Below are positions 1-7,803 of a DNA stretch of 13,706 nt, piece by piece; position 1 is the first letter of the stretch; each line of letters starts with the position of its first letter. Below the pieces are notes generated by a model, which saw only the letters and a program-made list of their open reading frames with translations, searched no databases and was not told where the DNA came from. The DNA is from Psychrobacter sp. UBA3962 (lineage in GTDB: Bacteria; Pseudomonadota; Gammaproteobacteria; Pseudomonadales; Moraxellaceae): positions 1-13,706 of the forward strand of contig NZ_DGDC01000018.1 in the NCBI RefSeq assembly GCF_002385225.1. Direction: 5' to 3'. Position numbers and translations under genes: made by a program.

Positions 1-1185
1 CGAGTTAAGTTTGCTATTGAGGCCAACCAGGACGACAAACTGTCATACAGTGCAACAGAGCGAGCCAAGACGGACGCTAAAATGCTAGATGACCACATGC
101 TCATGCTATTTAATCCAAGTGAAAACGGGGATTTAACGGTATCAAGTAACCATAACTTCGTTGTCGCCTTTTTAAAACAATTAGGCGATACAGAGGCGGC
201 CCAATACACAACAAAGGACGGTAAGCCAACTCAAGCATTGGTGGCACGCATGAAAGCCGCTATTTTTAGCAAGGCCTACAATGACGAGCGATTAACAGAA
301 ATGATGGCCGACGATGCAAAGCCAGAACTACAAAACGTACTAAACGCCTTGAGCGTGGCCGCGCCTAAGTTCATTGAGGCACAAGCCATAAGCCGTGGCA
401 ACGTCCAAGATATATCTAGTGGCATTGTAGATAGTATCGAAAAGGGCCTTGATGACGAGGTTACAAACGCAATCATTGACGCAGCTAACGTGGTTATGAG
501 TGCTAAGGACAACAACCAAGATGTTGCAGAGTATGTTAAACAAATGGGCTTGTTTAGTGATTTGGCAGAAGGTGTGGCCGAAATAGCCGTGTTTATTGCT
601 ACAAACAACCGTAGTGCAAAAAAGATGGGATTATTTTTTAAAGCCATGGCCGAATTTTGTGAAAAAGAGTCTCAACACGGCCTCGCTGATGATTTATTTG
701 GTTCGCCACCTGTTAGTACCAAAGACGCTGCTAACTATGCAGTTGATAAGGTTCAAAGTATTTACGGTAACGACAAAGGGTTAGATATGTTCGACTCAAT
801 GACACTAACACCGCTTGAAAAACTTAAAAAGATTAAAGAGCTTAAATCAGCCGTATCAGACGCCAAAACATTAGGCAATTTGCAAAAGCTACAAGCGCTT
901 AAAAAGATTATGCAGTTGCGTAAGGATTTAGGCCTAGTAAGCAATAAAGAAAACGAAACTGATTACCTTGGCGAAGAGGTTAAAAGCCTTAGCGACAAAG
1001 TATCAGAAAGCAGCTTTGACCCACTGGGGTTTGATAGTGACTTTGCAAAAGAGCTGGCTGGCAAGATTGAAGAGGCAGATAGATCGGATCTTGTGCAGAC
1101 TTTTAAAGACACGCTTGAGCGTTACCTTGACTTACTGGTGTCTTTAGCTATTGAGAGTTTGCAGAAAACTAAAGCGGTAGTTTAG
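1..1185 (+). CDS. Polyvalent phage protein, C-terminal part of a ddrB-ParB-type protein (5' end outside window)
   Basis: The reading frame is open from base 1, so the gene starts upstream; 394 residues are visible. The first ~110 (the run ATERAKTDA near 20-26, LFNPSENGDL near 37-46, then YTTKDGKPTQALVARMKAAIFSKAYND near 69-95) match the block that follows the ParB/nuclease-like ddrB domain in large phage 'polyvalent' proteins. The ParB-like catalytic part itself would lie before the window. The rest is helical, with a lysine- and leucine-rich probable coiled coil near 270-315. Family knowledge: such proteins, named after phage P1 DdrB, are often packaged and injected with DNA and are linked to protection from restriction or to nucleic-acid processing. 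Here the gene directly precedes tail genes, only 2 bases before the next ATG, so it is probably expressed late with the virion genes. The family call rests on recognised motifs; the precise activity is unknown. Confidence 0.7.
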   Translation, partial: RVKFAIEANQDDKLSYSATERAKTDAKMLDDHMLMLFNPSENGDLTVSSNHNFVVAFLKQLGDTEAAQYTTKDGKPTQALVARMKAAIFSKAYNDERLTEMMADDAKPELQNVLNALSVAAPKFIEAQAISRGNVQDISSGIVDSIEKGLDDEVTNAIIDAANVVMSAKDNNQDVAEYVKQMGLFSDLAEGVAEIAVFIATNNRSAKKMGLFFKAMAEFCEKESQHGLADDLFGSPPVSTKDAANYAVDKVQSIYGNDKGLDMFDSMTLTPLEKLKKIKELKSAVSDAKTLGNLQKLQALKKIMQLRKDLGLVSNKENETDYLGEEVKSLSDKVSESSFDPLGFDSDFAKELAGKIEEADRSDLVQTFKDTLERYLDLLVSLAIESLQKTKAVV

Positions 1186-1187
1186 CT

Positions 1188-2042
1188 ATGAAAAAAAATA
1201 CAAACAAGCCGGCGGATAATGCAAGCAAGCCCAAGAAAAGCGTCGTAGTAGGATCGGGCGTGCCTTGGATGCACAAAGGTTTAAATCAGCGACTTATCGC
1301 CAAGATACGACCGGTATCAGAGGATAACTTGGAAGGTGGCCAGGGCAAACAGACCTACAACCCCATTGAAGGTAATACCATTATTGCTGCGCTATTTGAA
1401 GATGGTGAGTTTACAGTTGAGGCCCAGTATTCAACTCCGTTTGAAACATCGAACCCAGAAGGGCGGATGCCTACCATGATGGGGATGCTTCAATCAGGCG
1501 AGCTACCCGCGTCAATGTATAGTTATTTCAACCTGGATGCAGAAACAGCGGATGACAGCGCGGTTAAGGGCGTTGTCGGTGACGCTGCTGATAAGCTGGC
1601 TGGGTTAAAAGATAAGTCCACGTTCACTAAGATCAATAGCCGTCAAGTCTATACTTCTTCAAGCTCGGTGCGCATTAGTGGGACGCTTGTTTTTCAGGCG
1701 TGGATTGATGCAGCCTCCGAAGTTGAGCGTGCATTAAATGTATTGCAGCAATACGCATCACCTAGAAAATTGTCAGATGCGTCGTTAGTAGTGGGCGCGC
1801 TTAGTGAGGGTGTTGACGGTATGTTTGCATCGACCATACCTTCGCTTGTGCAGTTTCAATATGCTGGTAAAACATACAAGCCTATGTTTATTGAAAGCTT
1901 ATCAGCGCCTATTACAGCACCGATGAATAAAAACGGTGACAGAATCGCGATCAAGGTTCAAATAACATTGCTATCCCTAACCGCCTGGGATAAATACGAT
2001 ATAGCAAATCTAAGAGCATCATCTAACGGAGGTAAGAAATGA
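1188..2042 (+). CDS. Phage tail/baseplate-like structural protein
   Basis: A 284-residue protein with a Lys/Asn/Pro-rich N-terminus (1-20) followed by beta-type segments. Residues 146-196 contain the pattern INSRQVYTSSSSVRISGTL, then an acidic helix (EVERALNVLQQYASP), and 216-268 hold a second beta-rich part ending KVQITLLSLTAWDKYD. This layout resembles proteins at the tube/baseplate junction of contractile tails (T4 gp48/gp54-like and related myophage proteins), but this is a fold-level impression and no diagnostic motif is present. The gene starts 2 bases after the preceding stop with no clear Shine-Dalgarno, suggesting translational coupling, and its stop overlaps the next start. Alternatives are a tail tube or another virion protein. 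A virion role is likely from context; the exact part is uncertain. Confidence 0.5.
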   Translation: MKKNTNKPADNASKPKKSVVVGSGVPWMHKGLNQRLIAKIRPVSEDNLEGGQGKQTYNPIEGNTIIAALFEDGEFTVEAQYSTPFETSNPEGRMPTMMGMLQSGELPASMYSYFNLDAETADDSAVKGVVGDAADKLAGLKDKSTFTKINSRQVYTSSSSVRISGTLVFQAWIDAASEVERALNVLQQYASPRKLSDASLVVGALSEGVDGMFASTIPSLVQFQYAGKTYKPMFIESLSAPITAPMNKNGDRIAIKVQITLLSLTAWDKYDIANLRASSNGGKK

Positions 2043-2776
2043 CAGACGTTGCAGTAATGCAGTTACAGTTACTTGAGCATGTCGTACCAATTCCTGATCT
2101 TACGATCGGACAAGCTATGGATATCGCCAAGATACCAGAGCGCTTTAACGAGAAGCGTATCAGTGCGTTAATTACCCTGCTAACCGGCTATCAGGGCTTA
2201 GCGGATCAGTTAACAGTACAAGAGCGTTATTACTTTTTATTAAACCAACAAGCTTTATCCCAAAACAAGTATTCAGCTGAAAGCAATTTAAGCGAGTACG
2301 TGGTTGAAACAGTGGAGTCTATGGTACCAAAGGAGCATTTAGACGAAACAACGGGTATAGGCGTACAACATATTAGAGGTGCTCATGTCTGCTTACTTGA
2401 AGCAATTTGTGAAAACTTGTTTGATTGGACTTGTGGTCTTATGGCTTGCCAGCTTTTTGGTAATCTTAGCAGCATTGTGGGTGGTGATATGGTTTGGGAC
2501 AAGCTAGACATAAGCTTAACCCAAAACGAGCTGAGTAAACAAATCCTAGCTAGAGCTGAAACCCTTAGCAATCTTAGCGAGTTTGATTTTAACAACCTGG
2601 CCGAATTGTTTGACACGCTCATACTCAACTTATCGCATTATGTTTTTACAAGCATTGACAACAAAGGTATTACGGTAATTGGGGAGGTAGCTGGCGAATA
2701 CATGCCAGCACGATTTCAAGCCCTTTTTGAGTTACGAGGGCACGCGAGACAGCTTGCAAGATATATTGTTGAGTGA
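2039..2776 (+). CDS. Uncharacterised phage protein, possibly baseplate or tail-assembly
   Basis: A 245-residue, largely helical, soluble protein. Its ATG overlaps the previous TGA (ATGA) and has a strong Shine-Dalgarno, GGAGGT at 2028-2033, five bases before the start, so translation should be efficient. There is no signal peptide and no convincing membrane segment; a hydrophobic, Cys-containing stretch lies near residues 115-147. Placement after a tail-type gene and before a small overlapping ORF in another frame recalls tail-assembly chaperones and the T4 gp26/gp51 group of baseplate assembly proteins, which have similar length, but I cannot recognise a family from the residues. The function is inferred from neighbours only. 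Confidence 0.5.
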   Translation: MTDVAVMQLQLLEHVVPIPDLTIGQAMDIAKIPERFNEKRISALITLLTGYQGLADQLTVQERYYFLLNQQALSQNKYSAESNLSEYVVETVESMVPKEHLDETTGIGVQHIRGAHVCLLEAICENLFDWTCGLMACQLFGNLSSIVGGDMVWDKLDISLTQNELSKQILARAETLSNLSEFDFNNLAELFDTLILNLSHYVFTSIDNKGITVIGEVAGEYMPARFQALFELRGHARQLARYIVE

Positions 2777-2972
2777 CGTGGTTCTCTTAATGGAACATGG
2801 CCAAACGAGTATGTTTGAGGCGCTTAAAATGAGCCTTAACTTCGTTGAGTTATACGAAAGATCAGCTGCTTTTGATTATCGTTCTAAGGTGATTGAAAGG
2901 GATAGCACAGCACAAATGGGGCTATATAAGAGGCTGGACGCTATTATCAAGATTTTAACAGCACGTCGGTAA
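2727..2972 (+). CDS. Small hypothetical phage protein overlapping the previous gene
   Basis: An ORF in the +1 frame relative to the gene before it. The frame is open from 2691, so TTG at 2727 is only the first possible start. Better candidates are GTG at 2778, two bases after the upstream TGA, or ATG at 2790, giving 60 residues. None has a strong Shine-Dalgarno, so re-initiation after the upstream stop is the simplest mechanism. The 60-residue product (MEHGQTSMFEALKMSLNF to LDAIIKILTARR) is probably all helical, with charged and hydrophobic residues alternating and a basic C-terminus. It is followed by a 34-base gap with the ribosome-binding site of the next gene. No family recognised. The two-frame arrangement resembles tail-assembly chaperone pairs made by frameshifting, but no clear slippery heptamer is seen. 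Confidence 0.45.
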   Translation: MSYEGTRDSLQDILLSDVVLLMEHGQTSMFEALKMSLNFVELYERSAAFDYRSKVIERDSTAQMGLYKRLDAIIKILTARR

Positions 2973-3006
2973 CTTAAGTGCTTGAGAGTATTAAAAGGGG
3001 TGGAGG

Positions 3007-3525
3007 GTGCAACATAATATTGATACTGCAAAGCTTACTATCGGGCTGATTGCCAGCTCGGTAGCAAGTATATTTAGTGCGTCTGCTAGTGCAGTGGCTA
3101 TTACGGATCAACTTAATCAAACGCATACTTTTTTATACCTCAATCTCCCTATTTGGGTGTTCTTTTTTACTGTTTTATTGTTGAGTATGCTTGGTTCAGC
3201 AGCATCTTTGCTTACTGATATTTATACAAGTGATATGGAGCAGCGACCTTCTGTATTTGAGCAGATATTTCATCTTGCTGGCGGGTTTTTTAGTGGAATT
3301 ATTGGAGCATTTGTTTTATTACCAGCGCTTACCGACGCTGCAAGCCCACCGATTGAAGTTATGCTGATGACAGCGTTGGCTATGTCATTTTCAGGTGTGG
3401 TACTTATCAACAACCTAGGTGACTTAAAGCGTGATAAAGAACTCCAAGACTCAGTACGTAAGCTATTAATTAGTAGAGTGTCATGGCTGGCCAACATCTT
3501 CACTAAAGGAAATGGGGATAGGTAA
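3007..3525 (+). CDS. Four-span membrane protein, candidate holin
   Basis: A 172-residue protein with four predicted membrane segments at about 10-32, 46-70, 88-108 and 115-135, short loops, and a charged C-terminal tail (DLKRDKELQDSVRKLL). The start is GTG at 3007, chosen because AAGGGG at 2995-3000 sits six bases upstream; no ATG fits. The next two genes, a smaller membrane protein and an endolysin, make this a lysis cassette, so a role as holin (the inner-membrane pore that releases or activates endolysin) is the best inference. At four spans it is longer than most small holins and matches no holin family I can name with confidence; it could also be a phage membrane protein with another role. 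Confidence 0.55.
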   Translation: MQHNIDTAKLTIGLIASSVASIFSASASAVAITDQLNQTHTFLYLNLPIWVFFFTVLLLSMLGSAASLLTDIYTSDMEQRPSVFEQIFHLAGGFFSGIIGAFVLLPALTDAASPPIEVMLMTALAMSFSGVVLINNLGDLKRDKELQDSVRKLLISRVSWLANIFTKGNGDR

Positions 3526-3527
3526 AA

Positions 3528-3866
3528 ATGGAACATCCAATCATCATCAACCTGCAATTTATTAACAATATGACACCGTACCTTGGATTGTTTATGTGTG
3601 CAGTCGTTATGTTTAGCGGCAGATATTGCACCAACCGTAAATCAACTTCGACGTTGATAGTGCTTTATGCATTCATATGGTTGGGGCTTTTATGGGCTGA
3701 TGTTGGTAGTACGGTGTTTGTGCCTTCAAGACATACGATTTTAGCAAGAGTGCTGCTTGTCTTATCAATGGCTGTGTTGATGTTAGATATAGCGGGCAGT
3801 ACTAAAAGGATTAGTAAGCTTAAAAGCAAGATAAGAGAATTTAAAGAAAATGACAGCAAAAATTAG
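3528..3866 (+). CDS. Three-span small membrane protein, candidate second holin or antiholin
   Basis: A 112-residue protein with three predicted membrane segments (about 14-30, 41-60, 70-90) and a highly basic C-terminal tail (STKRISKLKSKIREFKEN), the typical cytoplasmic end of phage holins. Its ATG is 2 bases after the previous stop, with AGG five bases upstream. Its 3' end overlaps the endolysin start by 17 bases, so the three genes are translationally linked. Size, topology, tail and position support a holin or antiholin partner of the preceding membrane protein. Which of the two forms the lethal pore cannot be decided from sequence. Confidence 0.6.
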   Translation: MEHPIIINLQFINNMTPYLGLFMCAVVMFSGRYCTNRKSTSTLIVLYAFIWLGLLWADVGSTVFVPSRHTILARVLLVLSMAVLMLDIAGSTKRISKLKSKIREFKENDSKN

Positions 3867-4530
3867 AGAAAATATCAAGAGATTGCAAGTGCAGGCTGGT
3901 GCCAAAGTCGATGGATTATGGGGCCTGAACTCGCAAAAAGCTTTGACTGATTCTGGCAAGCGACTTGGCTATGAGCCGGGCAAACTTGCTAAACACTTTG
4001 GGCCACTCAAACAGTCCCAAGTTAATGGATTTGATAGTATTTTAGAGGCTTGCAACCAATACGGCGGCAATGCTATTAATCCGCTTTATTTTGCTTATAT
4101 GCTAGCTACTACCTGGCATGAAACAGCAAGAACCATGAGGCCCATCGAAGAATACGGCAAAGGCCGTGGTAGGCCTTATGGTAGTCGTATTGATATCCAT
4201 GGCGGCAGGTACTCTGATTTACTTCCAATTTACTATGGCCGTGGTTATGTGCAGCTAACCTGGTTAACAAACTATGTCTTGATGCGCAGGTTACTAGGCG
4301 TTGATTTTGTGAATAAGCCGGAACTGGCACTAGACCCAAAACATGCAGCAGATATTATGATCGTTGGTATGCTGGAAGGTCGTTTCACTGGCAAATCACT
4401 ATCAAGATACATAAGATATGGCTCGTTTGAGCAGTTTAAAAACGCTCGTCGAGTCATTAACGGCACTGATAAAGATACACTGATAGCAGGGTACGCAATC
4501 CAATTTTTAGACTGCCTGACAATGCAGTAG
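3850..4530 (+). CDS. Phage endolysin, glycoside hydrolase family 19 type
   Basis: A 226-residue peptidoglycan hydrolase. Residues about 5-35 contain a short peptidoglycan-binding-like motif (VDGLWGLNSQKAL). The catalytic domain spans about 55-220. The helix ATTWHETARTM carries the probable catalytic Glu91 after His90, and Glu100/Glu101 lie close by. The motif YGRGYVQLTW at 129-138, then NY and LGVDFVNKPELAL, is the signature of GH19 chitinase-like phage lysozymes, which cleave glycan strands at the end of infection. There is no signal peptide, so export should depend on the upstream holin(s). Translation starts inside the previous gene with only a weak Shine-Dalgarno (AAGAAA), so coupling is likely. 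A strong terminator follows 13 bases after the stop, closing the late operon. Confidence 0.85.
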   Translation: MTAKIRENIKRLQVQAGAKVDGLWGLNSQKALTDSGKRLGYEPGKLAKHFGPLKQSQVNGFDSILEACNQYGGNAINPLYFAYMLATTWHETARTMRPIEEYGKGRGRPYGSRIDIHGGRYSDLLPIYYGRGYVQLTWLTNYVLMRRLLGVDFVNKPELALDPKHAADIMIVGMLEGRFTGKSLSRYIRYGSFEQFKNARRVINGTDKDTLIAGYAIQFLDCLTMQ

Positions 4531-4543
4531 CTTTGTGTTAATG

Positions 4544-4578
4544 GGGTCGCAATGCCTATAGGTATTGCGACCCTTTTT
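4544..4578 (+). terminator. Rho-independent terminator of the tail/lysis operon
   Basis: A 13-pair stem (4544-4556 with 4561-4573, one G-T pair, otherwise perfect) with a TATA loop is followed directly by TTTTT at 4574-4578. It lies just after the endolysin stop and separates the late genes from the large gene at 4659. Confidence 0.92.
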
Positions 4579-4599
4579 ATATTAGGAACATAGCGCACC

Positions 4600-4662
4600 A
4601 TGAGAAATGCTATCTGCAACAATATTACATATTCATCATATATTAGGAAATTATTTTTATGA
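4600..4662 (+). CDS. Possible 20-residue leader ORF upstream of the large polyvalent gene
   Basis: ATG at 4600 opens a frame of 20 codons (MRNAICNNITYSSYIRKLFL) ending in TGA at 4660-4662, which overlaps the ATG at 4659 as ATGA. A Shine-Dalgarno-like TAGGAA at 4583-4588 lies 11 bases upstream of its ATG. The same 11-base string TATATTAGGAA occurs at 4578-4588 and again at 4639-4649 before the large gene, so both ORFs have matching ribosome-binding regions. Exact stop/start overlap suggests translational coupling or a regulatory leader peptide. With only 20 codons chance is a serious alternative, and no homology is known to me. Confidence 0.3.
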   Translation: MRNAICNNITYSSYIRKLFL

Positions 4663-7600
4663 CTATTGATATTGACCGCTTGGTACCGCTTCAAACAGCC
4701 CTAAAGAAATTACATTCAGCAACTAGCGTAGAAGATAAGCTAGAAGCATCGACCCTTGTTCGTAATGAGCTTGTTAAGCTTGGCGTGTTAAGTGATATCG
4801 ACGACACAAGCAGCCCAAAAGATAATAGAGCCAGTATAGGTGCGGCTTATGAGGTCATTACATCATGGGACATTAAAAAAGCGGATAATAAATTTCAAGA
4901 GTTACTCGAAAAAAACAACAGTGATCATAAAAAATCCGCAATGCATTTTTTTAAGAAATACCTATCTGGTAGGGCGGTTAAGACGACTCTTGGATTGGTT
5001 ATTTTGAACAGCAAATCTAAAAATAAAATGACATGGCAGGCCAAACGTGAGCCAATTGCTTTAGCTACACCTCGTATTCCACAAATTCTACTAGAAGGAA
5101 AAATAGGCGCAAGAGAGCCTGCTAATAAAGAGCGTTCAGACAGCTTTATAGCTTTCTATGAGTTTAGCAAAATCATTACAGTAGCAAGCAAAGATTACCA
5201 TGCAAGAATCAAAGTAGCAGAAAGGGAGATGGGTGACCACGCTGCATACAATTTGACTTCAAGGCAGCTAGACGGAATGTATAACGAAGAAAACCCGTCA
5301 CACCTTCCACATTGGCTGAACAAGTCTGATTTAGATAATCAGCCCAGCTTGAGGCGTTGTGACGAGCTTTTAACTATTACATCACACAGTAATAATGATG
5401 TCAACGAAAGCACAGCTTTTGACGATGTTTCATATGCTGAGAATGTTGGCAGTAATACAGCATATGAAATTTTACTAGATACGCTAGAAGTGCAAGAATT
5501 AGAACCTTCTAATTCTGAGTATAGCGACAACCCAAATGATGATAACTATAGGTATGCTGATACGGGTTATATTGCCGGCTCAAAAAAAGAGCTGGCAAGT
5601 AATCGCATAAAACAGTTAGCCAAAGATGGGGTGGCTGTAAGAGTTAAAGACATAGATTGGTCGGAAATTGAAACTGATGCACTGCTTGCTGAGTCCCTAA
5701 TTAAAAAATCAAATATTATGGGTCAAATTGACTACAATGAGTTAAAAGATAATGGTATTGAGCCTGGTACTGCTTTTTTAATTCAAAAGGTGTTGGCATC
5801 TGTGGCAACACAGCCTCATTGGGACTTAGTTGAATTTGCTAAAAATTCTTATGCTGGTCGTAGAAACATAAGCTACAATCAAGATCAATTACTTGTATTT
5901 GCAAGATTAACAGATGAGCTTGGCGCAGCTCAGCAAAAGCAGATGATGCGTAAAGCTTATGTGGCAGGTATTGATACGTTAAAAGCGCGCATTAGTAAGT
6001 GTGTCACACCTCGTGATTTGTACAATGAACTTGTGGCTATCGCAGGTGAACTTGGTGGCTCAATGCTTAGTTCGGACGTCGCAGATAAATATAAAACGTT
6101 GTCCGCAGAGCAAGATGCATTAAGAACTGAGATGGAAGTGGAGAGTGAGGCGTTATACAAAGAAGCGATTGCTGGGCTTGCTGCAAGGGCCAAGGAAGAG
6201 GGTATAAACCCAATTGAATATAATATACAAAAGTGGGTAATGAGCTGGGCTACAGAAAAATACCCCGAACGCCAGTTTAGTGGGAGCTACATTGGCAAAG
6301 GCATTGTAGATACAAATAAGTTTAAAAAGTGGAAAGAGTACAATATTGCTTTAAAAGCTATCAATGCAATAGGGGCATTTGAGACATTAACTACAAATAG
6401 GAACATTCAGCAATGGGTTGCTCTTGGTGAGAGATTTTGGGCAATTATTGAGCGTACGTCATCAGCCTTTGTTAAACACCTAAATCTAGCCATAGATGGT
6501 AAATATAACGACTGGGGGCTGACTATTACAGATAGCAGCAAGACTGGAAGTGGTGGCAAAAAAGGTAAGAAAAAAACAACCTTTGAATTAATTGTTGCTG
6601 AACAAATTGAGCGTAAGGGCGGGAAAGAAGTTGTCATCAACTCTACCAAAGAGCTTAAAGATGAATTTGGCTTCAGAGATATTCAATCAGGAGATTGGAT
6701 TTTAAAAGAAAAGTCTAGTGCTGAATTTCATGTTAAAAATACGGCAGCAGCCATGTTTGATTTGTCAGATATTATCGGTATTGACCATAAAGCACTTGGG
6801 TTTAACGGCAGGTTGGCAATGGCTTTTGGAGCGCGTGGTAGAGGAGGAGCGCTTGCTCATTATGAGCCAGTTCAGCGCGTTATTAACTTAACCAAAATGC
6901 GTGGTGGTGGCTCGCTTGGCCATGAATGGTTTCATGCTATCGATAACATTTTAGGTGAAGTGCTAGGTAATGAAGAGGCTGTTGGAGCGAGTAAATTTTT
7001 AACAGAAAATCCAAGCCTTGCTAAGAACCCTAAAATCTCAAATGCCTTTAGAGATTTGCAGGATGCTATGTTTATTGGGGATACCTATACACCTGAAGTA
7101 TTTAAGCTTACAGAAAAAGATATTGAGCTGGCAAAATTAAATATCAATCCCGATAAGCTTAATAGGACGACAAAAGCAATCTTAGATGCCGGCAATGCCA
7201 GCGGCGCAGTAAGAGCGATTGACGATATGTATGGCAGAACAAATAGAAGCCGCCGTAGCAAACGGCATACAGCATGGCGAAAAGTGGCGGCTGCATATTA
7301 TAATCAAGATAAGGCAGAAGAAGCCGTCATTCTTGAAACTGGTCCTATATCGTCTAAATTTAAAGCAAATTCAGTATCTCTTGATGGAACACGCGCCAAG
7401 CCGTATTGGTCTACAACAATTGAAATGGCGGCAAGGGCGTTTCAGGCGTATCTTGAGGATAGTTTAGAGGCGCAAGGACGCCGTAATGACTACTTAAGCT
7501 ACGGCGCTAACAATGATTTATACGATAGCGCCCATAAGGCTTATCCTGAGGGTGACGAGCGTAGGCGAATTAATGCGGCATTTGATAAGCTGTTTAAAGT

Positions 7601-7715
7601 AATCAAAGATGAGAAGGTGTTTGAAAATGCGTCAGCTGATGAAGCTTTGATGGACTCTATTTTTGGCATGCAGCTAAGTAATAATTTAGCGTTAGATCAT
7701 TTGATTCGGTGGTAG
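4659..7715 (+). CDS. Large polyvalent phage protein with LPD1-type C-terminal domain and HExxH motif
   Basis: A 1018-residue protein with AGGAA nine bases before its ATG. Residues 1-290 are not recognised. A block near 300-420 (YIAGSKKELA at 304-313, then VKDIDW and EPGTAFLIQKVLAS) recurs in phage polyvalent proteins. Residues 420-630 are helical, followed by a Lys/Gly-rich linker (about 632-640). The LPD1 region starts near 665 (FGFRDIQSGDWI at 670-681) and includes FGARGRGGALAHYEP and SLGHEWFHAIDN. H755, E756 and H759 form an HExxH motif; E922 in the helix EMAARAFQAYLED is a plausible third metal ligand. The C-terminus (KPYWSTTIE, AYPEGDERRRINAAF) is also family-typical. Proteins of this kind (P1 DdrB relatives) are associated with antirestriction and may be injected with phage DNA. 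The gene has its own terminators on both sides, so it is transcribed apart from the lysis genes. A metal-dependent peptidase activity is inference. Confidence 0.78.
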   Translation: MTIDIDRLVPLQTALKKLHSATSVEDKLEASTLVRNELVKLGVLSDIDDTSSPKDNRASIGAAYEVITSWDIKKADNKFQELLEKNNSDHKKSAMHFFKKYLSGRAVKTTLGLVILNSKSKNKMTWQAKREPIALATPRIPQILLEGKIGAREPANKERSDSFIAFYEFSKIITVASKDYHARIKVAEREMGDHAAYNLTSRQLDGMYNEENPSHLPHWLNKSDLDNQPSLRRCDELLTITSHSNNDVNESTAFDDVSYAENVGSNTAYEILLDTLEVQELEPSNSEYSDNPNDDNYRYADTGYIAGSKKELASNRIKQLAKDGVAVRVKDIDWSEIETDALLAESLIKKSNIMGQIDYNELKDNGIEPGTAFLIQKVLASVATQPHWDLVEFAKNSYAGRRNISYNQDQLLVFARLTDELGAAQQKQMMRKAYVAGIDTLKARISKCVTPRDLYNELVAIAGELGGSMLSSDVADKYKTLSAEQDALRTEMEVESEALYKEAIAGLAARAKEEGINPIEYNIQKWVMSWATEKYPERQFSGSYIGKGIVDTNKFKKWKEYNIALKAINAIGAFETLTTNRNIQQWVALGERFWAIIERTSSAFVKHLNLAIDGKYNDWGLTITDSSKTGSGGKKGKKKTTFELIVAEQIERKGGKEVVINSTKELKDEFGFRDIQSGDWILKEKSSAEFHVKNTAAAMFDLSDIIGIDHKALGFNGRLAMAFGARGRGGALAHYEPVQRVINLTKMRGGGSLGHEWFHAIDNILGEVLGNEEAVGASKFLTENPSLAKNPKISNAFRDLQDAMFIGDTYTPEVFKLTEKDIELAKLNINPDKLNRTTKAILDAGNASGAVRAIDDMYGRTNRSRRSKRHTAWRKVAAAYYNQDKAEEAVILETGPISSKFKANSVSLDGTRAKPYWSTTIEMAARAFQAYLEDSLEAQGRRNDYLSYGANNDLYDSAHKAYPEGDERRRINAAFDKLFKVIKDEKVFENASADEALMDSIFGMQLSNNLALDHLIRW

Positions 7716-7747
7716 CTTTAATTACGAAATAGGATCTTCATTTATGC

Positions 7748-7781
7748 GGAGTGAGTTTTGGTGAAGAAACTCACTCCTTTT
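7748..7781 (+). terminator. Rho-independent terminator after the polyvalent gene
   Basis: A perfect 11-pair stem (7748-7758 with 7767-7777, GGAGTGAGTTT and its complement) and an eight-base loop are followed by TTTT at 7778-7781. No T-run exists on the other side, so it acts on plus-strand transcription, 32 bases after the stop codon. Confidence 0.85.
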
Positions 7782-7803
7782 GCAAAAGCTAAGTAGGGGA
7801 TTG

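Noticed and set aside
276..647. Antisense frame of 123 codons in the first phage gene
   Set aside because: It opposes a protein with clear family motifs, has no ribosome-binding site and its composition follows from the complementary codons.
4272..4694. Antisense frame of 140 codons across the endolysin end and terminator
   Set aside because: It crosses a strong terminator and the start of the next gene and lies opposite conserved endolysin motifs.
7219..7467. Alternative plus frame of 82 codons inside the polyvalent gene
   Set aside because: The main frame carries conserved C-terminal motifs here (KPYWSTTIE), and this frame has no initiation signal of its own.
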